From Rhodospirillaceae bacterium (GTDB lineage: Bacteria > Pseudomonadota > Alphaproteobacteria > UBA8366), in NCBI GenBank assembly GCA_002715005.1, contig PAXN01000023.1, positions 49,493-85,823 on the forward strand: a stretch of 36,331 nucleotides of DNA, in the 5' to 3' direction. Below are positions 25,504 through 34,412 of the stretch, in pieces. Position numbers and translations under genes: made by a program. The notes below the pieces were generated by a model. That model ran no database searches, had not been told where the DNA came from, and saw only the letters and a list, made by a program, of their open reading frames with translations. Each line of letters starts with the position of its first letter. Position 1 is the stretch's first letter.

Positions 25504-26811
25504 ATGGCAGAAGCTAATACAGCAGAAATTTTGGAAGATGGATTCTTTGTAGCGTCACTTGATGATACTGATCCTGATCTGTTTATCGCTATCGGCCAAG
25601 AATTGTCGCGCCAGCAAAATCAAATAGAACTGATTGCTTCTGAAAATATTGTCAGTCGGTCCGTATTGCAGGCAATTGGGTCCGTACTCACGAATAAATA
25701 TGCCGAAGGCTATCCAGGGCGACGTTATTATGGCGGCTGCGAATTTGTGGATGTTGCCGAACAATTGGCAATTGATCGTGCCAAGGAGCTGTTTGGTTGC
25801 CAATTCGCTAATGTACAGCCCCATGCGGGTGCCCAAGCAAACAATGCGGTTTATCTGGCGACTATTCAGCCCGGAGATACTATTTTGGGAATGTCCTTAG
25901 CTGCTGGTGGACACTTGACCCATGGTGCACCACCTAATCAGTCGGGCAAGTGGTTTAACGCTGTTCAGTACGGAGTCCGCAAAGATGATGCGCTAATTGA
26001 TTTTGATCAAGTCGCGCATCTGGCAAATGAACATAAACCTAAAATTATTATTGCTGGCGGTTCGGCTTACCCTAGGTTTATCGATTTCGCTAAATTTCGG
26101 GAAATAGCAGATTCTGTCGGTGCTTTGTTGATGGTAGATATGGCTCATTTTTCTGGCCTGGTTGCGGGTGGTGTTCATCCAAGTCCATTACCCCATGCAC
26201 ATGTAGTTACCACTACAACTCATAAGACATTGCGCGGCGCTCGCGGCGGTATGATCCTTACTAATGAAGAAGCTTTAGCCAAAAAGTTCAATTCGGCAAT
26301 TTTCCCAGGGACGCAAGGCGGTCCTCTGATGCATATGATAGCTGGTAAGGCTGCTGCCTTTGGTGAAGCGCTAAAGCCCCCTTTTAAGGTCTATGCGCAG
26401 TCTATTGTCGATAATGCTAAGACACTTTCTGAAACTCTGTTAGAGGGCGGTCTTGATATCGTTTCCGGTGGTACGGACACTCATTTGATATTAGTTGACC
26501 TCAGACCCAAGAGTCTTACTGGCAACATTGCCGAAATGGCGCTGGAGCGGTCTGGGTTGACCTGCAACAAAAATGGGATTCCTTTTGATCCAGAAAAACC
26601 GATGGTGACTTCCGGTATTCGTCTTGGGACGCCGGCTGGAACGACACGAGGATTCGGTCAGGCGGAGTTTCGCCAAGTCGGTGAATTAATCGTGGATGTC
26701 TTAGATGGTCTTGCGGCTAACGGCGAAAATAATGAGTCAGTAGAATGTGCGGTCCGCGAAAAGGTGGATACGCTGTGCAAACGATTTCCGGTCTATCCGG
26801 TAGGCGTATGA
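25504..26811 (+). CDS. glyA: Serine hydroxymethyltransferase
   Basis: GlyA converts serine and tetrahydrofolate to glycine and 5,10-methylene-tetrahydrofolate, the main source of one-carbon units. The 435-residue protein is of standard length. Conserved stretches are [68 protein letters not shown] and the PLP-lysine motif [18 protein letters not shown], followed by [26 protein letters not shown] near the C terminus is the substrate-binding arginine region. It lies in the rpiB-glyA-nrdR order, 32 bases before nrdR. Confidence 0.97.
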   Translation: MAEANTAEILEDGFFVASLDDTDPDLFIAIGQELSRQQNQIELIASENIVSRSVLQAIGSVLTNKYAEGYPGRRYYGGCEFVDVAEQLAIDRAKELFGCQFANVQPHAGAQANNAVYLATIQPGDTILGMSLAAGGHLTHGAPPNQSGKWFNAVQYGVRKDDALIDFDQVAHLANEHKPKIIIAGGSAYPRFIDFAKFREIADSVGALLMVDMAHFSGLVAGGVHPSPLPHAHVVTTTTHKTLRGARGGMILTNEEALAKKFNSAIFPGTQGGPLMHMIAGKAAAFGEALKPPFKVYAQSIVDNAKTLSETLLEGGLDIVSGGTDTHLILVDLRPKSLTGNIAEMALERSGLTCNKNGIPFDPEKPMVTSGIRLGTPAGTTRGFGQAEFRQVGELIVDVLDGLAANGENNESVECAVREKVDTLCKRFPVYPVGV

Positions 26812-26843
26812 GTGTAGCGACCTTATAGGAAAGGGATTACGGG

Positions 26844-27308
26844 ATGCGATGTCCGTTTTGCAGTCATAATGATACACAAGTAAAAGATTCGAGGCCGACA
26901 GAGGATAATGCTGCTATTCGCCGCCGACGTTTTTGTCCTAATTGCGGTCAACGGTTTACGACTTTCGAGCGTGTTCAGTTACGTGATTTATCAGTGATAA
27001 AAAAGAACGGCCAACGGGAGCCATTTGATCGTGATAAATTGGTGCGCTCCATGAATATTGCACTACGGAAGCGCTCTGTCGAGCCTGAGCGGGTCGAGCA
27101 GGTCGCTAATAGTATTGTACGGCGGCTCGAAAGTTCCGGTGAAAGCGATGTTAAAGCTGATTTGATCGGTGAGTTGCTAATGGAGGCCTTAGCATCGCTC
27201 GATAAGGTCGCATATGTGCGCTTCGCATCGGTTTATAAGAATTTCCGTGAGGCCAAGGATTTCGAAGAATTCATTACCGGCGAGCTTGGTGCCGGCGGAC
27301 CTGAATAA
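26844..27308 (+). CDS. nrdR: Transcriptional repressor NrdR
   Basis: NrdR senses ATP/dATP and represses ribonucleotide reductase genes. The 154-residue protein has the N-terminal zinc ribbon with Cys3 and Cys6 ([18 protein letters not shown]) and the second pair in [19 protein letters not shown], followed by the ATP-cone domain starting [40 protein letters not shown] is the typical C-terminal block. Length and domains are canonical. I see no NrdR box in this window, so its targets lie elsewhere. The start of ribD overlaps its end. Confidence 0.97.
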   Translation: MRCPFCSHNDTQVKDSRPTEDNAAIRRRRFCPNCGQRFTTFERVQLRDLSVIKKNGQREPFDRDKLVRSMNIALRKRSVEPERVEQVANSIVRRLESSGESDVKADLIGELLMEALASLDKVAYVRFASVYKNFREAKDFEEFITGELGAGGPE

Positions 27309-28416
27309 GCAAGATGTCAGCTTTATGCGCGTGGCTCTCAGTCTCGCGCATAGAGGGCTAGGCTCTGTTTGGCCGAATCCTGCTGTAGGCTGTGTCATCG
27401 TTGCTGAGCGAGCTGGTGCACCGGTAGTTGTCGGTCGTGGGTGGACTCAGCCGGGAGGACGTCCGCATGCGGAAACCGTTGCTCTGTCTCAGGCGGGTAA
27501 TTTGGCAAAAGGCGCCACAGCATATGTAACGCTTGAGCCGTGTTGTCATCATGGTAAATCTCCGCCCTGCACTGACGCGCTAATCGAAGCGGGCGTCACC
27601 TGCGTTGTTGCCGCTATGGAAGATCCAGATTCCCGGGTCAGTGGCAGAGGAAATGCGCTCTTAAAAGAAGCGGGCATCGATGTGAAGGTTGACCTATGTC
27701 GAGGCGAGGCGGAGCGATTGAATGAAGGTTTTATATTGCGAGTCACCGAAAAGCGGCCGATGATAACTCTTAAAACCGCAACCACGCTGGATGGTAGAAT
27801 TGCCACGGCGCAGGGCGAAAGTCAGTGGATTACGGGTCCCAATGCACGAGCGCGGGTACACTTGTTGCGGGCCAGTCACGATGCAGTTTTAGTTGGCATA
27901 GGAACCGCACTCGCGGATAACCCTGCACTTACCGTACGATTGCCGGGCCTTGAGGCAGCCTCACCAGTACGTATTGTGGTTGACACAAGGCTTCAACTGC
28001 CGTTAACGGCAAATCTCGTTGCAACTGTTGCGGATGTACCAACGTGGCTCTTAACTGCGAAAGGGGGCGATGAGGCTAAACTAAAGGCTTATCGCGATCG
28101 TGGTGTCGAAATCATAACGACGCCACTTGATAGTGCAGGTTATCCAGATATTCACGTTGCAATGCAAGCTCTAGCTGGTAAAGGTATTACACGCTTATTG
28201 GTTGAAGGTGGCGCTGACATTGCAGCGGCTTTTTTGAGAGCTAGCTTGGTGGATCGTATCGCTTGGTTCCGTGCACCGAATATAATGGGAGGCGACGGTG
28301 TTTCAGCAGTGGCCGCTTATGGTCTGACTCAGTTGGACGATATTTTGCGCTTTGATACCATTTCATCGGAGCGTCTTGGCAATGATTGGCTGGAAACCTA
28401 TTGGCGATCGGACTAG
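27289..28416 (+). CDS. ribD: Bifunctional pyrimidine deaminase/reductase RibD
   Basis: RibD carries out the deamination and side-chain reduction steps of riboflavin synthesis. The N-terminal deaminase domain has the zinc site: [10 protein letters not shown] (catalytic Glu) and [21 protein letters not shown]. The reductase domain begins near residue 150, with [38 protein letters not shown] and [14 protein letters not shown]. The start is uncertain: family members begin a few residues before [12 protein letters not shown], so ATG 27325 would clip the conserved helix, while GTG 27289 (or TTG 27286) preserves it and overlaps nrdR by 20 bases. It heads the riboflavin run ribD-ribE-ribB-ribH. Confidence 0.93.
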   Translation: MPADLNKQDVSFMRVALSLAHRGLGSVWPNPAVGCVIVAERAGAPVVVGRGWTQPGGRPHAETVALSQAGNLAKGATAYVTLEPCCHHGKSPPCTDALIEAGVTCVVAAMEDPDSRVSGRGNALLKEAGIDVKVDLCRGEAERLNEGFILRVTEKRPMITLKTATTLDGRIATAQGESQWITGPNARARVHLLRASHDAVLVGIGTALADNPALTVRLPGLEAASPVRIVVDTRLQLPLTANLVATVADVPTWLLTAKGGDEAKLKAYRDRGVEIITTPLDSAGYPDIHVAMQALAGKGITRLLVEGGADIAAAFLRASLVDRIAWFRAPNIMGGDGVSAVAAYGLTQLDDILRFDTISSERLGNDWLETYWRSD

Positions 28417-28425
28417 GTTAATAAT

Positions 28426-29013
28426 ATGTTTACAGGCCTTATCCAGGATGTCGGCGAAATCTCTGCAATTGAGCAATTTGGTGATCGGCGGCTCGAAATC
28501 AATACCTCGTTTGATCTCGCTACCGTAGCAATAGGAGCTTCAATAGCGTGTTCGGGGGTTTGCTTAACTGTAACCGAGAAAAATGATGGGTGGTTCGCTG
28601 TTGAGGCTTCAGCAGAGACCCTTGCGAGAACAACAGTCGGGGATTGGAAAGCTGGTCGGCCCGTAAATTTGGAAAGATCTTTAAAGCTTGGCGAAGAGCT
28701 TGGCGGCCATTTGGTTTTTGGTCACACGGATGGCGTTGCAGAGATTATAGGTCGCGAGCCTGATGGGGATAGTATGCGATTTAGGTTCCTGCCGCCCGTC
28801 GAACTAGAAAAATTCATTGCGGAAAAGGGATGTATATCTCTTGACGGTGTGTCTTTGACAGTCAATGAAGTTGATCGCGACGGCTTTGGCGTAAATATAA
28901 TCCCTCACACGTTAGCCCAAACCGGGTTTGGTGTGGCGGTGCCTGGAGATCGAGTAAACCTTGAGATTGATATGCTTGCCCGATATGTTGCCCGACTCTT
29001 GCCCGGTAATTGA
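28426..29013 (+). CDS. ribE: Riboflavin synthase, alpha chain
   Basis: This enzyme dismutates two molecules of 6,7-dimethyl-8-ribityllumazine to riboflavin. The 195-residue protein shows the internal duplication of the family: the first barrel starts MFTGLIQDVGEISAIE and contains SIACSGVCLTV; the second repeats the pattern with GDGVADIIG-like DGVAEIIGREPDG and FIAEKGCISLDGVSLTVNEV. The motif NLERSLKLGEELGGHLVFGH joins the halves. The length is typical. The start lies ten bases after ribD, and the stop at 29011-29013 is followed eight bases later by the next gene, so the riboflavin genes are tightly packed. Confidence 0.95.
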   Translation: MFTGLIQDVGEISAIEQFGDRRLEINTSFDLATVAIGASIACSGVCLTVTEKNDGWFAVEASAETLARTTVGDWKAGRPVNLERSLKLGEELGGHLVFGHTDGVAEIIGREPDGDSMRFRFLPPVELEKFIAEKGCISLDGVSLTVNEVDRDGFGVNIIPHTLAQTGFGVAVPGDRVNLEIDMLARYVARLLPGN

Positions 29014-29021
29014 TTGGTTGT

Positions 29022-30212
29022 ATGAAAGGTATTGGATTGACTGCGGAACAGCATAATGTGGCGAAAACCAGCGATGTGAGAAAGCGTTTGGCTGGCGATC
29101 TCAATTTCCTTTCGACCATTGAGGATATTATTGAAGATGCGCGTAACGGGCGTATGTTCATTCTGGTAGATGACGAAGAGCGAGAAAATGAAGGGGATCT
29201 TGTGATCCCTGGCCAAATGGCAACCCCGGACGCTATTAACTTTATGGCAACTCATGGGCGCGGACTTATTTGTTTAGCGCTAACACAACAGCGTTGCGAA
29301 GAGCTTGGTCTTGACTTGATGAGTCAAAAAAATCAGAGCCGCCATCAGACCGCTTTTACGGTTTCCATTGAGGCACGCGAAGGTGTGACGACTGGTATTT
29401 CTGCTCCCGACCGGGCGCGTACTGTTTCGGTTGCGATTGATCCGCAATCGGATCGTGATGATATCGGCACGCCCGGTCATGTTTTCCCGTTAATGGCGCG
29501 CGAAGGTGGCGTGTTAGTTCGGGCAGGCCATACGGAAGCATCGGTCGATATAGCGCGCCTTGCTGGTCTCAACCCGTCCGGTGTTATTTGCGAGATCATG
29601 AATGAAGACGGGACCATGGCACGTTTGGAGGATCTCATCGCTTATGCGCAATTCCATAATTTAAAGATTGGAGCGATTGCAGACCTAATCGCCTATCGCC
29701 GTAAACATGACCGTATTATCGAAAAGGTGAGCGAAAGCGAATTTTCCAGCCGCTTTGGTGGTAGTTTTAAGCTTATTGTCTATGCAAATCGGATCGCCCA
29801 AGTAGAGCACATTGCCTTGGTTAAGGGCGAGATAAATCCCGGAATGCCAACATTGGTGCGAATGCATGCGATGAACCTTATGGATGATGTGCTCGGTGGG
29901 CTGTCCAGTGGTCGTGGTGGCGATTTGCAGCGCGCCATGGAGATCATTGGCGGGGAAGAAACCGGTATTGTGGTCCTTTTACGCGGCCCTAACATGGGTT
30001 CGCTGACCATCAAAACAGATGATCCTGTCTCGCTTGATAGTAAAAAAGTAGACGTTAAGCGTTCGCCTTTGCGCGATTACGGTGTTGGCGCACAAATCCT
30101 TCTTGATCTAGGTGTAAGTGATATGATTTTGCTGTCCAACACTAAACGTGCAGTCGTCGGCCTTGACGGCTATGGTCTAAGAATCGTCGGCCATAAGCCG
30201 ATCATAAAATAG
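29022..30212 (+). CDS. ribB: 3,4-dihydroxy-2-butanone 4-phosphate synthase with degenerate GTP cyclohydrolase II domain (RibBX-type)
   Basis: The N-terminal half (about residues 25-225) makes 3,4-dihydroxy-2-butanone 4-phosphate from ribulose 5-phosphate. Its active-site blocks are all present: [75 protein letters not shown] and [13 protein letters not shown]. The C-terminal half has the RibA fold, with [18 protein letters not shown], but where true GTP cyclohydrolase II has zinc cysteines (C-x2-GD...C-x-C) it reads [20 protein letters not shown], with no cysteine. It should therefore lack that activity, like the RibBX variant described in Proteobacteria. The chosen ATG is 29022; a TTG at 29010 is in frame and overlaps the ribE stop. 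Confidence 0.9.
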   Translation: MKGIGLTAEQHNVAKTSDVRKRLAGDLNFLSTIEDIIEDARNGRMFILVDDEERENEGDLVIPGQMATPDAINFMATHGRGLICLALTQQRCEELGLDLMSQKNQSRHQTAFTVSIEAREGVTTGISAPDRARTVSVAIDPQSDRDDIGTPGHVFPLMAREGGVLVRAGHTEASVDIARLAGLNPSGVICEIMNEDGTMARLEDLIAYAQFHNLKIGAIADLIAYRRKHDRIIEKVSESEFSSRFGGSFKLIVYANRIAQVEHIALVKGEINPGMPTLVRMHAMNLMDDVLGGLSSGRGGDLQRAMEIIGGEETGIVVLLRGPNMGSLTIKTDDPVSLDSKKVDVKRSPLRDYGVGAQILLDLGVSDMILLSNTKRAVVGLDGYGLRIVGHKPIIK

Positions 30213-30226
30213 AGTCAGACGCAACT

Positions 30227-30694
30227 ATGCTCGATCCAGCACCCCACATTATGATAGTCGAAGGAAGGTTTTACGAGGATATACAGGACGAATTATTAAT
30301 TGGTGCGTCTACCGTGTTAGATTCGCAAAATATTACCTTCGAAACTTTTACGGTGCCGGGTGCTTTTGAAATCCCGGCAGCGATTTGCTACGGCGCCCGA
30401 AGTTTGGAGCATTTTTCCGGCCATCGTCGTTTCGATGGAGTTATTGCTTTGGGTTGTGTTATTCGCGGTGAGACAACCCATTATGATCATATCTGTGAGC
30501 AGGTTTCGCGTAGTTTGATGGACCTGACCACGCGTTATGCTTTGGCGCTTGGGTTCGGGCTGCTCACCTGTGAAAATCGCGACCAGGCAATGGAGCGTGC
30601 CGCAGTGAATCGCGGAAATAAAGGCGCCCATGCAGCACAAACATGCTTGAAAATGGTTGAACACAAACACCACTTTCATCTTTATCCAAGATGA
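30227..30694 (+). CDS. ribH: 6,7-dimethyl-8-ribityllumazine synthase
   Basis: RibH joins the four-carbon product of RibB with the pyrimidine from RibD to give lumazine, the substrate of riboflavin synthase. The 155-residue protein contains IMIVEGRFYEDIQDELLIGA, the substrate-binding FTVPGAFEIPAAICYGA and the catalytic-histidine segment IALGCVIRGETTHYDHICE. FGLLTCENRDQAMERA and NKGAHAAQTCLKMVE complete the family pattern. It overlaps the nusB start by four bases (ATGATG junction), a common ribH-nusB arrangement. Confidence 0.96.
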   Translation: MLDPAPHIMIVEGRFYEDIQDELLIGASTVLDSQNITFETFTVPGAFEIPAAICYGARSLEHFSGHRRFDGVIALGCVIRGETTHYDHICEQVSRSLMDLTTRYALALGFGLLTCENRDQAMERAAVNRGNKGAHAAQTCLKMVEHKHHFHLYPR

Positions 30695-31197
30695 TGCAAC
30701 AGCGAACACTAGCGGTTGGGCGGACGGCAGCGCGTCTGACTGCTATTCAATCATTATATGAGATGGAAATGAGCGATAAAGCTGCCGATATTGTCTTAAA
30801 TGATGTTGCGCGTCGACGAGATATGTCTAGTGGTGAGGGAGATGAATTTGGATCACCGCCACCAGAGACCGATATGACGTTTTGTGCCGAGCTCGTGCGC
30901 GGTGTTAGCGAGAATACCGAAGCAATTGATCATGTGATTGGACGTTCCATGTCGGAAGGCCGTACCCCGGGAAAATTGGAAAAAGTCTTACATATCATCC
31001 TGCGGGTTGGCGCCTACGAAATCGGGCAACGGCACGATATAGACCCACCAGTGACCATCAGCGAGTTCGTTAAGCTCACCGAACGGTTTTATGCTGATAA
31101 AGAGCCTGGACTTGTAAACGGCCTGTTGGACCGAATTGCACGAGACTTGCGGGCTCACGATATGGCGAAGGTTAACGACAATGCCCGGCAAAGGTGA
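30691..31197 (+). CDS. nusB: Transcription antitermination factor NusB
   Basis: NusB binds boxA RNA with NusE (S10) in rRNA antitermination. The 168-residue protein has the all-helical NusB pattern: ARLTAIQSLYEMEMSDK at the N terminus, ELVRGVSENTEAIDHVIG in the middle, and LEKVLHIILRVGAYEIGQ with PPVTISEFVKLTERFYADK and PGLVNGLLDRIARDLR near the end. An acidic linker around residues 45-60 is somewhat longer than in E. coli, as in many Alphaproteobacteria. Its 3' end overlaps the thiL start by 17 bases. Confidence 0.95.
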   Translation: MMQQRTLAVGRTAARLTAIQSLYEMEMSDKAADIVLNDVARRRDMSSGEGDEFGSPPPETDMTFCAELVRGVSENTEAIDHVIGRSMSEGRTPGKLEKVLHIILRVGAYEIGQRHDIDPPVTISEFVKLTERFYADKEPGLVNGLLDRIARDLRAHDMAKVNDNARQR

Positions 31198-32143
31198 ATT
31201 TGGCCGCATTCGCGATTATTTGGCTCCTTTGGCTCTGGATAGTGCGTTTGACCTTACCGATGACGCTGCTACTATCAGTCCAGAACCTGGCTGCGAGCTA
31301 GTAATCACAACCGACACTGTGGTCGAGGGTGTACATTACATTGGTGATGAGCAGCCAGAGCAGATTGCATCAAAATTACTGCGGGTCAATTTGTCTGATC
31401 TAGCAGCAATGGGAGGGGTGCCGCGCGCTTATACGCTTAATATGACGCTACCTGGCAATGTGACGGATGCGTGGGTGAGAGCGTTTTGCCAAGGGCTCGC
31501 CGATCAGCAAAGCTATTTTGGAATAGGATTGCTTGGAGGTGATAGCGTTTTGAGCTCGGGCCCAGTGACTTTGAGCGCGACGTTATTTGGCGAAGTGCCA
31601 GTTGGGCAAGCAATTCGCCGGGAAGGGGCATCGCCCGGCGATTATATCTTTGTGAGTGGAACAATTGGGGACGGTGCATTGGGATTAATGGCCGCCAAAG
31701 GTAAGTTGGCAGCGCTTGATGAGGTTAATGCGAGGTTACTTGCAGAGCGTTACCGTACGCCAGAACCACGCATTGCTTTAGGCTTGGCGCTGCGTGGAAA
31801 TGCGACATCTGGTACTGATATTTCTGACGGCCTATTGGCGGATATTAGCCATATCGTTGATGTATCAAACGTTGGTGCAATTGTAGAGTTGGCAAAGGTT
31901 CCTCTTTCCTCGGCAGGTGAATTTGCTCTTAAAGCAGAGCCCATACTTTGGAAAAATATTGTCTCGGGGGGTGACGACTACGAGTTAGTTTTCACTGGTA
32001 CCGAGAATCTCGCTGAAAAGGTGAAATCGTCGCGCGTGCCAATTACCTGTATTGGTCGCATCATTGCTGGTGATGGGGTGCAGCTGTTGAATGAGCAGAA
32101 GAAGTCATTGCATATAGATATAGGTGGCTACCGACACGGTTGA
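31181..32143 (+). CDS. thiL: Thiamine-monophosphate kinase
   Basis: ThiL phosphorylates thiamine monophosphate to the active cofactor thiamine diphosphate. The 320-residue product begins GEFGRIRDYLAPLA and shows DDAATISPEPGCELVITTDT (metal-binding Asp pair), VEGVHYIG, ASKLLRVNLSDLAAMGGVPRA and GGDSVLSSGPVTLSATLFG. GTDISDGLLADISHI and SGGDDYELVFTG in the C-terminal half are the remaining signatures. I chose ATG 31181, preceded by AAGG and starting the family homology; an upstream in-frame start at 31136 would overlap nusB by over 60 bases. The nusB-thiL order is standard. Confidence 0.95.
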   Translation: MPGKGEFGRIRDYLAPLALDSAFDLTDDAATISPEPGCELVITTDTVVEGVHYIGDEQPEQIASKLLRVNLSDLAAMGGVPRAYTLNMTLPGNVTDAWVRAFCQGLADQQSYFGIGLLGGDSVLSSGPVTLSATLFGEVPVGQAIRREGASPGDYIFVSGTIGDGALGLMAAKGKLAALDEVNARLLAERYRTPEPRIALGLALRGNATSGTDISDGLLADISHIVDVSNVGAIVELAKVPLSSAGEFALKAEPILWKNIVSGGDDYELVFTGTENLAEKVKSSRVPITCIGRIIAGDGVQLLNEQKKSLHIDIGGYRHG

Positions 32144-32172
32144 TAAGGGTCAGTAAAAGTTAGATTAAGATC

Positions 32173-32607
32173 ATGAAGTCACAGCTATACATAATGAGTT
32201 ATCGAGCCTTGTCTATTGCCGTGGTGATCCTGTTAGCCATCACTGATATTGGTTGGGCTGCCGAAGAAAAGGTTGATACCGACGTCCCCTTCTTTTTTGA
32301 AATGGAACGCCTTACGATTCCGGTAATTCGAGGTAAGCGGGTTGAACAGTACGTGTTATTTAAAATTACACTTGAATTGGTGGATGCGGAATCGAAAACT
32401 CTTGTAGAAAAGTATGCTCCGCGTTTAAAGGATGCTTTCTACCGTGCTCTTCATGATTATCTTGGGTTTCAACGGCCAGGTACCAGGGGCATTAATATTC
32501 GAGTGATCAAAGCGCGTTTAATGCGGGCGGGCGCACGCGCCATCGGTAAGAAAAAGATTAAGGCAGTCTTGATTCAACGTGCTTTCGAGCGGTCACCAAA
32601 ACAATAG
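32173..32607 (+). CDS. Exported FliL-like protein of unknown function
   Basis: A 144-residue protein with an N-terminal hydrophobic segment (SYRALSIAVVILLAITDIGW) and a plausible cleavage site just before AAEEK, so it is exported or membrane-anchored. The rest is predicted to be a single alpha/beta domain: FFFEMERLTIPVIRGKRVEQ, YVLFKITLELVDAESKTL, YAPRLKDAFYRALHDYL and IKAVLIQRAF. That order (strand, strand, long helix, closing strand with V.IQ) is reminiscent of FliL, the stator-associated protein, but the similarity is weak and read by eye. Similar short genes commonly follow thiL in related genomes, in my recollection. It is convergent with the small gene at 32623. Confidence 0.72.
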   Translation: MKSQLYIMSYRALSIAVVILLAITDIGWAAEEKVDTDVPFFFEMERLTIPVIRGKRVEQYVLFKITLELVDAESKTLVEKYAPRLKDAFYRALHDYLGFQRPGTRGINIRVIKARLMRAGARAIGKKKIKAVLIQRAFERSPKQ

Positions 32608-32622
32608 AAAGTGTTTGATAAT

Positions 32623-32868
32623 TCACCCTTGTGGCGGAATTATTTCCTGAACGCAAACACTTTCAACTAGATGATCTCTTAGGATATCTTCAAGGTGCGC
32701 GCGTTTTTCTTCATTCGATAAATGGGCGCCAACTCCCTGGGTTAGTGCGAGCACCACTGATTGATCTATCATGTCTAGCCAATAGCCTCGTCGAATGAGC
32801 TTATTTTCTGCATCGCGCGCAAATGGATCCTCGGGGTTAGCGCCTAAGTCTGGTTGGTAAAAAGGCAA
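32623..32868 (-). CDS. Small hypothetical protein
   Basis: An 81-residue acidic protein, start supported by AAGGAGCTGACC before the ATG at 32868. It has no signal peptide, membrane span or recognised motif. Visible segments are NPEDPFARDAENKLIRRGYW, LDMIDQSVVLALTQGVGAHL and EEKRAHLEDILRDHLVESV, the last two probably helices, and it ends VCVQEIIPPQG. I do not recognise the family. The strong ribosome binding site and lack of overlap with its neighbours suggest a real gene. It is divergent from the MFS gene across a spacer carrying a perfect inverted repeat, and convergent with the FliL-like gene. Confidence 0.7.
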   Translation of the reverse strand: MPFYQPDLGANPEDPFARDAENKLIRRGYWLDMIDQSVVLALTQGVGAHLSNEEKRAHLEDILRDHLVESVCVQEIIPPQG

Positions 32869-32898
32869 TGGTCAGCTCCTTTGCGCTAGATTGGCAAT

Positions 32899-32934
32899 GT
32901 TTTCACTGGGCGTGAATGCATCAAGAGTGAAAAC
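32899..32934. promoter_or_regulatory. Perfect 9-bp inverted repeat, candidate operator
   Basis: GTTTTCACT at 32899-32907 is the exact reverse complement of AGTGAAAAC at 32926-32934, with 18 bases between. It lies 31 bases upstream of the start of the small minus-strand gene and about 80 bases before the promoter proposed for the MFS gene. The arms are spaced two DNA turns apart from centre to centre (27 bases is slightly more), which suits a dimeric repressor; it has no T tract and is unlikely to be a terminator. Confidence 0.45.
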
Positions 32935-33016
32935 TAGATCATTCTATAGCGGTTCTTGGGCTCCTTCAGCAAGCATGTCACCGATTGTATAGCGGTGATT
33001 TTAGTTTCGGTAGTGT

Positions 33017-33045
33017 TTGAGCCGTGGTATCTCGGATATTATAGT
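33017..33045 (+). promoter_or_regulatory. Predicted sigma-70-type promoter of the MFS gene
   Basis: TTGAGC at 33017-33022 and TATAGT at 33040-33045 are 17 bases apart. Transcription would begin near 33052, only 16 bases before the ATG at 33068. This supports 33068 as the true start and argues against the in-frame upstream TTG at 33017, which would lie inside the promoter. Confidence 0.5.
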
Positions 33046-33067
33046 CCAACGCAAGGCAAATTTCGCC

Positions 33068-34279
33068 ATGGCCGTCGCTAAAACTGGACAGGTCTTTCCT
33101 GATCCAACAAAAAAGAATGTTCTGATATTGTCCATCGTTCTTGGTCTTGCCATGACCGGCACCTCTATTGTGCTTACTATTTCGGCTCTAGTAGGTGTTA
33201 CAATGGCGCCGGACCCGGCTTGGGCTACCTTACCGCTTGCCTTACAATGGATGACGATTGTCTCTAGCACGTACCCGTTGTCGCTTCTCATGCGGCGGTT
33301 TGGTCGCCGGCCGGTGTTCATAGCGGGCCAAATGATTGGGTTTTTCGCTGCGGGCATTGCCGCCTACGCGATCTTCAATCAAAACTTCACGTTGTTTTGC
33401 TTAGGGAGTGCAATCATTGGTGTTCATAACGCTTGCTGGCAGTATTACCGTTTTGCAGCTGCGGACACGGCTAGCGAAGAATTCAAAAGTAAGTCAATAT
33501 CTTTAGTCTTGACTGGTGGCGTAGCGGCGGCGATTTTAGGTCCGGAGCTGGCTAATTGGAGCTATGATTTATTTGCGCCGGTATTTTTCGCCGGCGGTTA
33601 TCTGGTGATTTGTTGTATTACGGTCATTTCATCTTTCTTGTTGTTGGGCATTGATATTCCAAGGCCAACAGATGCATCACGTAAAAATCAGGGCCGACCC
33701 CTTGGTGTGATAATACGGCAGCCAGTTTTCATCGTGGCCGTTTTGGCTTCGATGCTTGGTTACGGCTTGATGAATTTGTCCATGACAGCCACCCCTCTAG
33801 CGATGAAAGTTTGCGGTTTTCAATTACACGATACGAAATGGGTCATTCAGGCTCATATTTTGGGTATGTACTTACCAAGTTTTTTCACCGGTCATTTGAT
33901 AAAGCGATTCGGTATTTTTAATATTTTGTCGCTTGGGGCGGCGTTTATGATTTTTGCAGCTATAATCGCACTGTCGGGCATTACGATGGCGCATTTTTCA
34001 GTGGCGTTAGCGATACTTGGCCTTGGCTGGAACTTCTTATTCATTGGCGGCACGACTCTTCTGACGGAATCTTACCGTTCTGAAGAGAAGGAAAAAGTAC
34101 AGGGTTACAATGACTTAATTGTATTTGGAACCGTTGCTGGTACCGCTTTATTTTCCGGCTTCATGCAGCATCTTTATGGTTGGGATGCGGTAAGCGCTTC
34201 ATTGATACTGCCCTCTCTAGTGGTTTTTGGCGCAGTCACGTGGCTTAGATTCCAAAAATCGTCGGACAGCTTGACCTAA
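33068..34279 (+). CDS. Major facilitator superfamily transporter
   Basis: A 403-residue membrane transporter with about twelve hydrophobic spans, the first from residue 13 (VLILSIVLGLAMTGTSIVLT). The MFS loop between spans 2 and 3 reads PLSLLMRRFGRRPVFIAGQ, matching the G-x3-D/R-R-x-GRR signature; a second related loop, GHLIKRFGIFNILSLG, lies in the C-terminal half. Residues around HNACWQYYRFAAADT in span 4 are conserved in an alphaproteobacterial group of unknown substrate. The substrate cannot be inferred. The chosen start (ATG 33068) follows a credible promoter. The gene is followed by hppA after 133 bases. Confidence 0.88.
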   Translation: MAVAKTGQVFPDPTKKNVLILSIVLGLAMTGTSIVLTISALVGVTMAPDPAWATLPLALQWMTIVSSTYPLSLLMRRFGRRPVFIAGQMIGFFAAGIAAYAIFNQNFTLFCLGSAIIGVHNACWQYYRFAAADTASEEFKSKSISLVLTGGVAAAILGPELANWSYDLFAPVFFAGGYLVICCITVISSFLLLGIDIPRPTDASRKNQGRPLGVIIRQPVFIVAVLASMLGYGLMNLSMTATPLAMKVCGFQLHDTKWVIQAHILGMYLPSFFTGHLIKRFGIFNILSLGAAFMIFAAIIALSGITMAHFSVALAILGLGWNFLFIGGTTLLTESYRSEEKEKVQGYNDLIVFGTVAGTALFSGFMQHLYGWDAVSASLILPSLVVFGAVTWLRFQKSSDSLT

Positions 34280-34412
34280 TACCGCTTAAAAACTTCTAGG
34301 GCAGTTGCCTTAGCATGAGGCTTCTGGCATGGTCTCGCCGCTTTAGCTGCCGAGGGGTTTGGTTAGGTAGTAACGAATAATTGGATTCAAATCACGAAAT
34401 AGGGTCTGAACG

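Noticed and set aside
32978-32998. TCACCG/CGGTGA hairpin as a terminator before the MFS gene
   Set aside because: The stem is six bases with a nine-base loop and only four following T residues, and there is no plus-strand gene immediately upstream to terminate.
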